Positions 48,710-56,651 of a stretch of 61,055 nucleotides of DNA are shown here, in pieces. The DNA lies in the NCBI GenBank assembly GCA_031127085.1, contig JARIEY010000002.1, positions 1-61,055 on the forward strand. Direction: 5' to 3'. The position numbers were made by a program, and so were the translations under genes. Positions within the stretch are counted from its first letter, which is position 1, and every line of letters starts with the position of its first letter. The notes beneath the pieces were generated by a model. It was given only the letters and a program-made list of their open reading frames with translations. It had not been told where the DNA came from and did no database searches. The DNA comes from Gemmatimonadota bacterium. Its GTDB lineage: Bacteria > Gemmatimonadota > Gemmatimonadetes > Gemmatimonadales > Gemmatimonadaceae.

Positions 48710-49654
48710 ATGCTCATTAATCTCGTCCCGGACTTTTTCACGGTCCTGCAAAGCACCGATCCGGTGGCGGCTTACCAGCGCTACTTCGAGACGCATCGCC
48801 CGCTCCTCGAGGCGTACTGGCATAACTACGTGCTCGACCCGAGCGGCCCGCACTTTCTGGACGTCGTGCGCGAGGCCGTCTACGCCGATCGCGATGACCT
48901 GCGCGCGATGCTCGATCGCGTGGATGTGGCCGCGCTGGCCCGCTCTGCGGAAGAGCAGTGCGCCGCGCTGTTCGACGTCGATTCGCGCGTCGACGTCGTG
49001 TTGATGGTCGGCGTCGGCGGCGCCAACGCCGGCGAACTGGTCGTCAACGGCAAGGGAATTGCCTTCGCCTGTCTCGAACATTTCACCGGCGTCGCCAATC
49101 CGTCCACGCGCGGCCTCGGCCTCGAGCCGGAACTGCTGCCGATGTGGCTGTCGCACGAACTGGCGCACGCCGTGCGCTACACCTCGCCACGCAGCCGCAG
49201 TGCCCTGCGCCAGTTCATCGCCGATCAGGGCGGCTACTACTCGTACTGGGAAACGGGCCGCCACGTGGCGCTCCGTGAGCATCTCGTCAACGAAGGGCTC
49301 GCCGTACAGGCGGCCCGCTTGCTCAGCCCCGGCCACGCGCCGTGGGAATACTTCGGCTTCCAGCGGCGCCAGTACGTGCGCACGCGTGAGATGGAGCCGA
49401 TCCTCTTCCGCTCCGTCGCCGAGGAACTCGACCGCGCGGCGCTCGGCCTGCGGCTGCGTTGGCTCTCGGGCGGTATGAGCGATGACGCACGCACGGTCGA
49501 TCGCTATGTCATTCCCGAACGCGCCGGCTATTTCCTCGGCGCGCGCCTGGTGGAAGACGCCATCACCGAACACGGCATCGCCAAGTGCCTGCGCCTCTCG
49601 GCGCAGGAACTGCTGGGGATGGCGCCCGAAGAGATGGTCGCGAAACTGGCCTGA
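48710..49654 (+). CDS. predicted zinc-dependent protease (DUF2268-like)
   Basis: The 314-residue product carries the zinc motif SHELAHAVRY at about residue 148, preceded by GKGIAFACLEHF and LGLEPELLPMWL and followed by HLVNEGLAVQAARLL, where the glutamate would be the third ligand (gluzincin pattern). The N-terminal half is helical. There is no signal peptide. The layout resembles DUF2268 predicted Zn-dependent proteases. Substrate unknown. A clear hairpin terminator follows. Confidence 0.7.
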   Translation: MLINLVPDFFTVLQSTDPVAAYQRYFETHRPLLEAYWHNYVLDPSGPHFLDVVREAVYADRDDLRAMLDRVDVAALARSAEEQCAALFDVDSRVDVVLMVGVGGANAGELVVNGKGIAFACLEHFTGVANPSTRGLGLEPELLPMWLSHELAHAVRYTSPRSRSALRQFIADQGGYYSYWETGRHVALREHLVNEGLAVQAARLLSPGHAPWEYFGFQRRQYVRTREMEPILFRSVAEELDRAALGLRLRWLSGGMSDDARTVDRYVIPERAGYFLGARLVEDAITEHGIAKCLRLSAQELLGMAPEEMVAKLA

Positions 49655-49702
49655 CGCGGAAGCCGAGCAGCGAACAGACGTGGCGCAGGAGCCACACGCA
49701 AG

Positions 49703-49728
49703 AAGGCGCGGGGATCCCCCCGCGCCTT
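49703..49728 (+). terminator. rho-independent terminator after the zinc protease gene
   Basis: An 11-bp perfect stem (49703-49713 with 49718-49728), 4-base loop, ending in TTTT. It separates this gene from the convergent mnmE. Confidence 0.85.
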
Positions 49729-49730
49729 TT

Positions 49731-49790
49731 CTGTTGTCTCTCTGCTTTTTCTCTGTTGTCTCTCTGTTGTCTCTCTATTTCCCTATACAG
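49731..49790. repeat. CTGTTGTCTCT pyrimidine-rich repeats
   Basis: After the terminator lie several imperfect repeats of ctgttgtctctct, interrupted by ctttttct, reaching into the 3' end of mnmE. Composition is almost pure C/T/G with no A on the plus strand. Confidence 0.8.
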
Positions 49791-51148
49791 AAGGTCCTGA
49801 ACACCCGCTCCAACACATCCTCAACGTCCACGGCGCCTATCAGTGACTCCAGGGCGGTCACGGCAGCGCGCAGGTGCGTCGCGGCGACCGGCGCCGGCAG
49901 CGCGCCGGCCGCCCACGCCGCACGAAATGCACGCAACTCGTCACCGGCGCGGCGCAGCGCCGCTTCATGACGCGCGCGGGTGATCACTGGCGTGTCGTCG
50001 TCCGGTGTCGCGACCTGTTCCTTCATCGCCACGCGAATCGCTGCGCGCAGCGCCGCCAGTCCGTCGCCCGTTACCGCACTCACCGCCACCTGCGCCGTCT
50101 GTTCAGGGTGTTCGACGGCGCCATCGTGCGCCGTGGCGTGTAGATCGGACTTCGTTCGCACGGCAATCACGACCCCCCGCGTGCGCGCACCAACCGCGGC
50201 GCACGTCGACGCCAGCGCCGCGTCGGTCTCGGCGCACGCCAGCACCACGTGAGCCTGCGCCACGAACCGTTCGCTGACTTCGATGCCCATCCGCTCCAGC
50301 ACATCGTCGCTCGCGCGCAGCCCCGCCGTGTCCACCAGTCGGAGCGGAAACGGTTCATCATCGACGAGCACTTCCACGGCGTCGCGTGTCGTGCCGGGCT
50401 GGTCGCTCACCAGCACGCGCGCCTCACCAACCAGCGCGTTGAGGAGTGCGCTCTTTCCCGCGTTCGGCGGCCCGGCCAGCACCACCAATGCGCCGTCGCG
50501 TCCCAGGGCGGCGGCCGGAAGGGTCGCCAGCAGACGATCTACCTGCGCCAGCGCGTCATCGCAGGCGGCCAGCACGCGCGCCAGGCTTGGCGGCGCGTCG
50601 TCTTCCTCGGGGAAATCGATGTCATAGGCCAGCAATGCGTCCACGTGCAGCAGCATCTCGCGCATGGCCGCGAGCCGGTGCGACAGGGCGCCGTCGAGCT
50701 GCCGTAGCGCGGCGCGATGCGCGGCGCGCGAGCGTGCGTCAATGAGATCGGCCACCGCTTCGGCTTGCACGAGGTCCATCTTGCCGTGCAGCACGGCGCG
50801 CTCTGTAAACTCCCCGGGCTGCGCCGGCCGCGCCCCCGCCGTGATGCAGGCCTCGACGACGAGGGCACCCAACAGCGGCCCGCCGTGGACGGCGAACTCC
50901 ACGGCATCTTCGCCCGTGTACGAGGCCGGCCCCGCAAACGCCGTGATCAACGCGTGATCGATGGGACGGGAAGGATCGTCCGGCGCGTGCACCGTGCCGC
51001 GCGACACCACGCGCGGCGCGGCGGGGAACGGCGTGGCGACGCGACGCGCCACCGTGTACGCCGCAGGCCCGCTCAGCCGCACGATCGCGATCGCCCCGCG
51101 CCCGGCGCCGGTGGCGATCGCGACGATCGTGTCGTCGTGCGGCGTCAT
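49775..51148 (-). CDS. mnmE: tRNA uridine-5-carboxymethylaminomethyl modification GTPase
   Basis: The 457-residue product has the N-terminal folate-binding domain (DTIVAIATGAGRGAIAIVRLSGP), a helical domain, and an inserted G domain with GPPNAGKSALLNAL, DTAGLR and TKSD, and ends in CIGK, the C(I/V)GK signature holding the catalytic cysteine. With MnmG it modifies U34 of certain tRNAs. First of the genes read away from dnaA on the left, in the usual mnmE-yidC-yidD-rnpA-rpmH order. Confidence 0.97.
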   Translation of the reverse strand: MTPHDDTIVAIATGAGRGAIAIVRLSGPAAYTVARRVATPFPAAPRVVSRGTVHAPDDPSRPIDHALITAFAGPASYTGEDAVEFAVHGGPLLGALVVEACITAGARPAQPGEFTERAVLHGKMDLVQAEAVADLIDARSRAAHRAALRQLDGALSHRLAAMREMLLHVDALLAYDIDFPEEDDAPPSLARVLAACDDALAQVDRLLATLPAAALGRDGALVVLAGPPNAGKSALLNALVGEARVLVSDQPGTTRDAVEVLVDDEPFPLRLVDTAGLRASDDVLERMGIEVSERFVAQAHVVLACAETDAALASTCAAVGARTRGVVIAVRTKSDLHATAHDGAVEHPEQTAQVAVSAVTGDGLAALRAAIRVAMKEQVATPDDDTPVITRARHEAALRRAGDELRAFRAAWAAGALPAPVAATHLRAAVTALESLIGAVDVEDVLERVFRTFCIGK

Positions 51149-51152
51149 GCCG

Positions 51153-52859
51153 CTAGCTCTTGGTCTTCTTCGCCCGCTCGTTGGCGATCAGCCACTGCTG
51201 CGGCAGCGCCGCCAGGTTCTGCACCGTGTAGTACAGGTTCAGTCCCGAGGCGAAGTTGATGAGGAAGAACGTCATCATCGCCGGCATCAGGTACGCCATC
51301 ATCTTCGCCTGCGGATTGGGCGGCGCGTTGCGAATGCCGATCCAGCTCAGCACGTACATCGACGCGCCCATCAGCAGCGGCAGGATGTAGAACGGATCCT
51401 TGAGTGAGATGTCCGGCAGCCACATGAAGGCCACGCCGCGGAATTCGATCGTGTTCTGGAACACGAAGAAGAGCGCGAAGAGCACCGGCATCGGCAAGAG
51501 CATTGGCAGACAACCCAGCAGCGGACTGAGCGGGCTCATCCCGTGCTCGTTGTACAGCTTCATGATTTCCGCCTGCTGCTTCTGCGGATCGCTCTTGTAC
51601 TTGGCCTGCAGCGCCTGCAACTCCGGCTGCAGCACCTGCAGCTTGAGCGAGGCGCGCATGGCCTTTTGGTTCAGCGGCCACATCAGCAGACGAATGACCA
51701 CACCGAAGATGACCAGCACCCAGCCGTAGTTGAGCTGTGTGGTGCGCTTCATCCACAGCAGTGCGCGCATGACGATCGTCGCGAACGGCTGCACCATGCC
51801 CTGCATGAAGCCGCCGTACGGATTGGCGTTCTCGAAGTCACGCCCAAGCGCGCGCATGCGCTCCCACTCCTGCGGCCCGGCGTAGAGCTCAAACGACGTG
51901 CTTCCATCGGCGGCAATCGGCAGCACCGCCGTGGCGTGGCCGCGCGTGGCCGTTTTTGCGGTGCGCACTCCACCCTCGAAGTGCGCCTCGGCGATCGTCG
52001 GCGTCTTTTCCGGCGCCAGCATGCCGACCATGAAGTACTTGTTCTTCGCCACCGCCCAGTACAGCGGCCCCGCTTCCAGGCGCTTCTCACCGGGATCCAG
52101 GCTGCGGAACGGAATCCCCTTCGAGCTGCCGCGCTGCGGCTTTACGGCGTACGCCAGCGACGTGATGTCACCGACGGTGTCCCCTTCCTGTGAGATGAAC
52201 CCCGTGGGGAGGTCGACGAGCAGGAAGGTAGGCGCTGCCGCCCCGCGCACGGTGGCCTGCACCGCCGCGAGATAATTGTCGGGCGACATCGTGTACTGCA
52301 GCGTCACTTCCACGGCGCCACTGACCCCGCGGAATGCCACGGACTGCCCGCCCGTCGCCACTGTGCTGCGTGTCGCGGTGAAATGCACCTTGGACAGATC
52401 GATCGTGTCGCGGCCGGTCAGCAGGCGATACGCGAGCAACGGTTCGTTCTTTTGGACAATGGACACGACGCCTTTGGAGGCGCCCAGGCTCTTGAATCCC
52501 GGCAGTTCGACATCGAGCGGCGCCGCGCCGAGCGTGGAGAACCGCGTATGCGCCATTGCCGTGTTCACCGTCACCGTCTCGGCGGCGGCAACCAGCGCGG
52601 GTGCCACTGCGGCCGTGGGCGCGCCAGTCGTGGGCGCGTCAGCCGTGGCGGCCGGTGCAGCGCCAACCTGCGGGCCTGCCGTCGCCGCGGCTACCGCAGG
52701 CGTCGCGGTCGGCGCTGCGGGGGTCGTCGCGGCAGAACCCGACACGCTATCCGTTTGCGCCGCGGGAACCGGCGGCACGCTCTGGCGGGGAAACAGGAAG
52801 GGCGTCAGAACGACGACCACCCCGGACAGGGCGAAGGCAAGAAAGAGTCGCTTATCCAT
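51153..52859 (-). CDS. yidC: membrane protein insertase YidC
   Basis: The 568-residue product has an N-terminal membrane anchor (MDKRLFLAFALSGVVVVLTP), an Ala/Thr/Pro-rich linker (about 30-95), a periplasmic beta-sandwich (about 100-340) and the conserved insertase core with five membrane segments (YGWVLVIFGVVIRLLMWPLNQKAM; PLLGCLPMLLPMPVLFALFFV; NLYYTVQNLAALPQQW). The conserved Arg sits in VVIRLLMWPL. Inserts proteins into the inner membrane with or without Sec. The linker is unusually long and of low complexity. Confidence 0.96.
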   Translation of the reverse strand: MDKRLFLAFALSGVVVVLTPFLFPRQSVPPVPAAQTDSVSGSAATTPAAPTATPAVAAATAGPQVGAAPAATADAPTTGAPTAAVAPALVAAAETVTVNTAMAHTRFSTLGAAPLDVELPGFKSLGASKGVVSIVQKNEPLLAYRLLTGRDTIDLSKVHFTATRSTVATGGQSVAFRGVSGAVEVTLQYTMSPDNYLAAVQATVRGAAAPTFLLVDLPTGFISQEGDTVGDITSLAYAVKPQRGSSKGIPFRSLDPGEKRLEAGPLYWAVAKNKYFMVGMLAPEKTPTIAEAHFEGGVRTAKTATRGHATAVLPIAADGSTSFELYAGPQEWERMRALGRDFENANPYGGFMQGMVQPFATIVMRALLWMKRTTQLNYGWVLVIFGVVIRLLMWPLNQKAMRASLKLQVLQPELQALQAKYKSDPQKQQAEIMKLYNEHGMSPLSPLLGCLPMLLPMPVLFALFFVFQNTIEFRGVAFMWLPDISLKDPFYILPLLMGASMYVLSWIGIRNAPPNPQAKMMAYLMPAMMTFFLINFASGLNLYYTVQNLAALPQQWLIANERAKKTKS

Positions 52860-52877
52860 CAGTACTCGGTATCCGCG

Positions 52878-53087
52878 TCAGGGCACCGGGTCATAACCGC
52901 CCGGCCGGAACGGATGACACCGCGCAATGCGCTTCAGCGCGAGCCACCCTCCACGCAAAGCGCCGTGCTTCTCGAGCGCTTCGATGGCATAGTGGGAACA
53001 GGTTGGATAATAGCGGCAGGAGGCGGGGAGCATGGGGGACAGCACCACCTGATAGGCACGAACGAACAGCACGAGGAACAGTTTCAC
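52878..53087 (-). CDS. yidD: membrane protein insertion efficiency factor YidD
   Basis: The 69-residue product reads [18 protein letters not shown], then [15 protein letters not shown] and [17 protein letters not shown], the full YidD pattern with three conserved cysteines. It assists YidC at the inner face of the membrane. It overlaps the end of rnpA by four bases. Confidence 0.95.
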   Translation of the reverse strand: MKLFLVLFVRAYQVVLSPMLPASCRYYPTCSHYAIEALEKHGALRGGWLALKRIARCHPFRPGGYDPVP

Positions 53088-53416
53088 GTCGTCGCCTCCC
53101 CGGCGTTCGTCGGCAGCTGTCGCGCGGCCGTTCGGACCGCAGCGCGCAACGTCTCGAACGTTGCACCGTACGCGCGCGGCGACGCACGAATCACCACGTC
53201 GATCGCGGCCAGAGTCGGCAGCAATTCGGTGCGGGCAATTTCACGCAACCGTCGCTTGACGCCGTTGCGGTCCACCGCCGTATGCCCGAACCGAGGCACG
53301 ATCACGCCAACCCGAGGGCGATGCAGAGGGGAAGCGATGTATCGCACCTCAAGCTGCGTGGTGCGAATTCGCTTCCCCTGGACACGTGCGGCCTCGAGGT
53401 CTCCCTCACGCGTCAC
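53084..53416 (-). CDS. rnpA: ribonuclease P protein component
   Basis: The 110-residue product from the GTG at 53416 has the conserved RnpA core: [26 protein letters not shown], the RNR-type motif for RNase P RNA binding. Homology seems to continue upstream of that GTG: the open frame reads RLRFSHASR before VTREGD, as RnpA proteins normally begin, up to an in-frame stop 18 codons before the GTG. No ATG, GTG or TTG lies in that stretch; a CTG at 53440 would give a normal-length start. Located between yidD and rpmH. Confidence 0.88.
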   Translation of the reverse strand: MTREGDLEAARVQGKRIRTTQLEVRYIASPLHRPRVGVIVPRFGHTAVDRNGVKRRLREIARTELLPTLAAIDVVIRASPRAYGATFETLRAAVRTAARQLPTNAGEATT

Positions 53417-53444
53417 ACGCGACGCGTGAGAGAATCGCAGGCGA

Positions 53445-53609
53445 TTAGGCGCCGGCGTACTTCGACGGGAGCTTCACAGTGAGGCTCTTCCGCCCCTTCT
53501 TGCGGCGGCGGCTGAGCACTTCGCGCCCCCACTTGGTTTCCATCCGCGCACGGAACCCGTGCGTCTTGATGCGGCGCTTGTTCCGAGGACGGTACGTCGG
53601 CTTGCCCAT
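53445..53609 (-). CDS. rpmH: 50S ribosomal protein L34
   Basis: A 54-residue protein: [19 protein letters not shown], then [28 protein letters not shown] and PSKYAGA. The [11 protein letters not shown] start and KTHGFRARM are the L34 signature; the C-terminus is about eight residues longer than the common 44-46-residue form. A GGAG lies five bases before the ATG. It is the first gene of the leftward operon and faces dnaA. Confidence 0.96.
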   Translation of the reverse strand: MGKPTYRPRNKRRIKTHGFRARMETKWGREVLSRRRKKGRKSLTVKLPSKYAGA

Positions 53610-53651
53610 ATTTGCTCCAAAATGCGTGACGGCTTATTAGACAGACCGCTA

Positions 53652-53680
53652 AACGTAGTAGCGCGATGGAGATAGGTCAA
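53652..53680 (-). promoter_or_regulatory. promoter of rpmH operon
   Basis: On the minus strand TTGACC (53675-53680), a 17-base spacer and TACGTT (53652-53657), 42 bases before the rpmH ATG. Good -35, moderate -10. Confidence 0.6.
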
Positions 53681-53710
53681 GTCAGTGAATTTGGTTTGCA
53701 CTCACGATCG

Positions 53711-53739
53711 TTGACTTTTCCACATTGCGTACGTAACCT
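53711..53739 (+). promoter_or_regulatory. dnaA promoter with embedded DnaA box
   Basis: TTGACT (53711-53716), a 17-base spacer and TAACCT (53734-53739). A perfect DnaA box TTTTCCACA lies at 53716-53724, in the spacer. DnaA bound there would block RNA polymerase, so this looks like autorepression. The remaining leader to the ATG at 53826 is pyrimidine-rich. Confidence 0.65.
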
Positions 53740-53825
53740 CGCCCCCCGCCACAGAACACGCCCGGAAACCCCCCCTTCCCATTCTTCCGGTCTGTTTCTT
53801 CTCTGTTGTTTCTCTGTTCTTTCTT

Positions 53826-55220
53826 ATGTCACTCTCTCCCACCGACGCCTGGTCCCGCATTCTCGACCGCGCGCGCGATCACCTGCCGGCGCATACGATC
53901 GACCAGTGGCTCGCTCCGTTGGCGGCGCTCGAGTTCGATGGGCAGCGTCTCACCCTCACCGCCCCTGATCAGTTTGCGGTCGACTGGGTGCTATCCAAGC
54001 ACGCTTCGCACCTGGAAAGCCTGGCCCCCATCTGCCTGGGACATCCGGTCAAGTTGCTGCTTAAGGTCCAAGAGGAACGCAGGACGCGTTCGCAAATGGA
54101 CCTGTTTGTGCCTCAAAATGAAGCCACTATAGAGCCAGTATCGGTAGACAATTCGATTGTTTTAAGCCAGTTGAACGACAGGTACTCGTTCGACCACTTC
54201 GTAATAGGCAAGTCGAATGAGCTCGCCGCTGCCGCTGCCAGCGCGGTTGCCGAAGCCCCTGGAACATCATACAACCCGCTGTTCATCTACGGATCCACCG
54301 GACTCGGCAAGACCCACCTGATGCAGGCCATCGCGCACCGCATCCTGCAGCGCGACCCCGCTGTTCGGGTCACCTATATCACCGCCGAGCAGTTCTTGAA
54401 TGACGTCATCAACTCGATCGAAAACCGGTCGATGAACGAGTTCAAGCGACGCTACCGGCAGTCTGATCTGCTGCTCGTCGATGATGTCCACGTCCTCGCC
54501 GGCAAGCAGCAAACGCAGGAAGAGTTCTTTCACACCTTCAACGCCCTGTATGAAGCAGGGCGACAGATCGTGCTGACGTCAGATCGGCCGCCGTCAGAGA
54601 TTCCGCGTCTCGAAGACCGCCTCAAGAGCCGTTTCGAATGGGGAATGGTCGCCGATGTGTCGGCCCCTGACCTGGAGCACCGCATCGCCATTTTGCGCCG
54701 CAAGGCGCAGATGGATCACCTCGAGCACACCATCCCGGATGAAGTCCTGCACTTCATCGCCGATCACGTCCAGGCCAACGTACGGGAGCTCGAGGGCTCA
54801 ATCATCAAGTTGCTCGCGTTTTCGTCGCTCCGGCACCGGGTGGTCACCGTGGATTTGGCCCGCGAGGCCCTGCGCGACAAGCTCCGCGCGGCCGATGCGG
54901 CTGCCCCGCCACGCACCACGCGGCAGGACAAGGTCCATCAGGTCCAGCAGGCAGTTGCCGCCGAATGGGGGGTGACGGTGGACGGCCTGACGTCGAAGAC
55001 ACGGACGAAGGTGCTTACCGTCCCTCGTCAGGTCGCGATGTACCTGACCCGCGAAATCCACGGCCTGCAGCTCGTCGAGATTGGAGCCGCCTTTGGCGGA
55101 CGCGACCACTCCACCGTTATTCACTCGCTCGAACGTGTCGCCGAGATGGTGAAGGAAGATGCGGTCTTCCGGGGACGTGTGGAAAAAGTGAGGGAAACTG
55201 TCCGCCATACCCAGTGGTGA
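53826..55220 (+). CDS. dnaA: chromosomal replication initiator protein DnaA
   Basis: The 464-residue product has all four DnaA domains: an N-terminal helical domain (WSRILDRARDHLPAHTIDQWLAPL), a variable linker (about 85-120), the AAA+ domain with GSTGLGKTHLMQAI at about 156, LLVDDVHVLAGKQQTQEEFFHTF at about 217 and RLKSRFEWGM, and the DNA-binding domain with GGRDHSTVIHS at about 425. It opens the origin and loads the helicase. It is divergent from rpmH, and its last codons contain a perfect DnaA box on the minus strand (55178-55186). Confidence 0.98.
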   Translation: MSLSPTDAWSRILDRARDHLPAHTIDQWLAPLAALEFDGQRLTLTAPDQFAVDWVLSKHASHLESLAPICLGHPVKLLLKVQEERRTRSQMDLFVPQNEATIEPVSVDNSIVLSQLNDRYSFDHFVIGKSNELAAAAASAVAEAPGTSYNPLFIYGSTGLGKTHLMQAIAHRILQRDPAVRVTYITAEQFLNDVINSIENRSMNEFKRRYRQSDLLLVDDVHVLAGKQQTQEEFFHTFNALYEAGRQIVLTSDRPPSEIPRLEDRLKSRFEWGMVADVSAPDLEHRIAILRRKAQMDHLEHTIPDEVLHFIADHVQANVRELEGSIIKLLAFSSLRHRVVTVDLAREALRDKLRAADAAAPPRTTRQDKVHQVQQAVAAEWGVTVDGLTSKTRTKVLTVPRQVAMYLTREIHGLQLVEIGAAFGGRDHSTVIHSLERVAEMVKEDAVFRGRVEKVRETVRHTQW

Positions 55221-55408
55221 ACATCACCAGGAACCGTCCCTGGAGCCCACAAGAGTTACTCCCACGGGTCCTGTGACAATCCACAGGGTTTCAACGTCAG
55301 TAAAGGGTAGGAAAGTGCAAGCAAATGAACCACTTGTATTGCTTTTCCACTTTCCACACGCTACTACTACTACCGCCACGTTTATCTAATTCTCTTGGAT
55401 TGGTTAAG
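55178..55408 (+). other. replication origin (oriC), dnaA-dnaN region
   Basis: DnaA boxes: TGTGGAAAA (55178-55186, minus, perfect, inside dnaA), CAATCCACA (55277-55285, two mismatches), TTTTCCACT (55343-55351) and CTTTCCACA (55350-55358), both one mismatch and overlapping. Directly after the last pair and a CG lies CTACTACTACTAC (55361-55373), the form of the DnaA-trio element, and then an AT-rich stretch from 55381 that would be the unwinding region. This order (boxes, trio, AT-rich) matches the Bacillus-type core origin. Unwinding would proceed toward dnaN. Confidence 0.75.
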
Positions 55409-55428
55409 AGCGCCAAGCCAATCCCCAC

Positions 55429-56562
55429 GTGACCCTCAGCACACCGATTGGCATGCGGTTCACGATCTCGCGCGAAAAGCTTCAGGAAGGGCTGAATGCC
55501 GTGGCCTCGTCGGTTCCATCCAAGACGACGCTTCCGGTACTTGCCAACCTGCTTGTCCAGACCACGGACAAGGGCATCCGCATTTCCGGCACCGATCTCG
55601 ATATCGCGGTGTCCACGGAAGTGACAGCTGATGTGGAATCGGCTGGTGCCATCACGATTCCCGCCAAGAAGCTCTCTGAGATCGCTCGTGAGCTTCCTGC
55701 TGCCCCGGTCAGGATCTCGTCGTCCGGCGACCAGCGGATCTCCCTGGAGTGCGGCCGCTCGCGCTTCAAGCTGCTCGGACTCCCAAAATCGGAGTTCCCC
55801 AGCTTCCCGGCGGTCAACTTTGAAAAGAGCATCCGGATCCCGTCCGGAGAACTCCAGAAACTGATCGCGCACACCGCATTCGCCGCATCGACCGAAGAAA
55901 GCCGGCCGATTCTCAATGGTGTCTTATGGGAACTTCGCGCTGACGTGATGCGCATGGTGGCCACCAACGGACACCGTCTGGCCAAGATGGAAGTTCCGGT
56001 GCGCGGAACGGGCGATCAGGCCGATCTGATTATCCCACCCAAGGCGCTCGAGCAGATTCGCCGCCTCTTTCCCGCGGAAGAAGAACTCGAAGTCGCGCAG
56101 GGTGAAAACCACCTGGGCTTCCGTTCGCCGTTTACGGCCGTCTTTACGCGCCTCATCGAAGGACCGTATCCGAGCTACGACCAGGTCATTCCCAAGGACA
56201 ACGACAAGGTCGTCACCATCGATAAGGCCGCTTTCATCAGCGCGCTCAAGCGTATGTCGGTGGTGGCATCCGATCAGACGCATCGCATTCGCCTGTCGTT
56301 CAACGCGGGAATGCTGAAGTTCAATGTCTCCACGCCGGATCTTGGCGAAGCGCAGGACGAGATGGCGATCCGCTACAATGGCGATCCCCTCGAGATTGGC
56401 TTCAATGCGGCGTACCTCTTGGAGATCCTTCGCTTCCTGCCCACCGATGAAGTGAAGGTGAGCTTCAAGGCGCCGGAACGTGCGGCGACGATCGAACCTG
56501 AAGGATGGAACGATCCGGCAAAGTACCTTTGCCTGTTGATGCCGCTGCGTCTCGTCGACTAA
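55429..56562 (+). CDS. dnaN: DNA polymerase III beta subunit (sliding clamp)
   Basis: The 377-residue product (GTG at 55429; an in-frame ATG at 55453 gives the more usual start MRFTISREKLQEGL) shows three repeated clamp domains: VASSVPSKTTLPVLANLLVQ, FPSFPAVNFEKSIRIPSGELQKLI and DQVIPKDNDKVVTIDKAAFISALKRMSVVA. It ends PEGWNDPAKYLCLLMPLRLVD, the clamp's typical PMRL-like tail. It forms the ring that holds the polymerase on DNA. It follows the origin region in the standard dnaA-dnaN order. Confidence 0.97.
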   Translation: MTLSTPIGMRFTISREKLQEGLNAVASSVPSKTTLPVLANLLVQTTDKGIRISGTDLDIAVSTEVTADVESAGAITIPAKKLSEIARELPAAPVRISSSGDQRISLECGRSRFKLLGLPKSEFPSFPAVNFEKSIRIPSGELQKLIAHTAFAASTEESRPILNGVLWELRADVMRMVATNGHRLAKMEVPVRGTGDQADLIIPPKALEQIRRLFPAEEELEVAQGENHLGFRSPFTAVFTRLIEGPYPSYDQVIPKDNDKVVTIDKAAFISALKRMSVVASDQTHRIRLSFNAGMLKFNVSTPDLGEAQDEMAIRYNGDPLEIGFNAAYLLEILRFLPTDEVKVSFKAPERAATIEPEGWNDPAKYLCLLMPLRLVD

Positions 56563-56597
56563 CCGCTGTTGCCGGCTCCCTCGGCACCTGAAAATCA

Positions 56598-56629
56598 AAC
56601 GGGCCACACACGAAAGTGCGTGGCCCGTT
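56598..56629 (+). terminator. hairpin terminator after dnaN
   Basis: A 14-bp stem with one mismatch (56598-56611 with 56616-56629) closed by a GAAA loop, followed by CTCCTTTCC. Between the convergent dnaN and lipoprotein genes. Confidence 0.75.
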
Positions 56630-56651
56630 CTCCTTTCCGGTCGGTCACACC

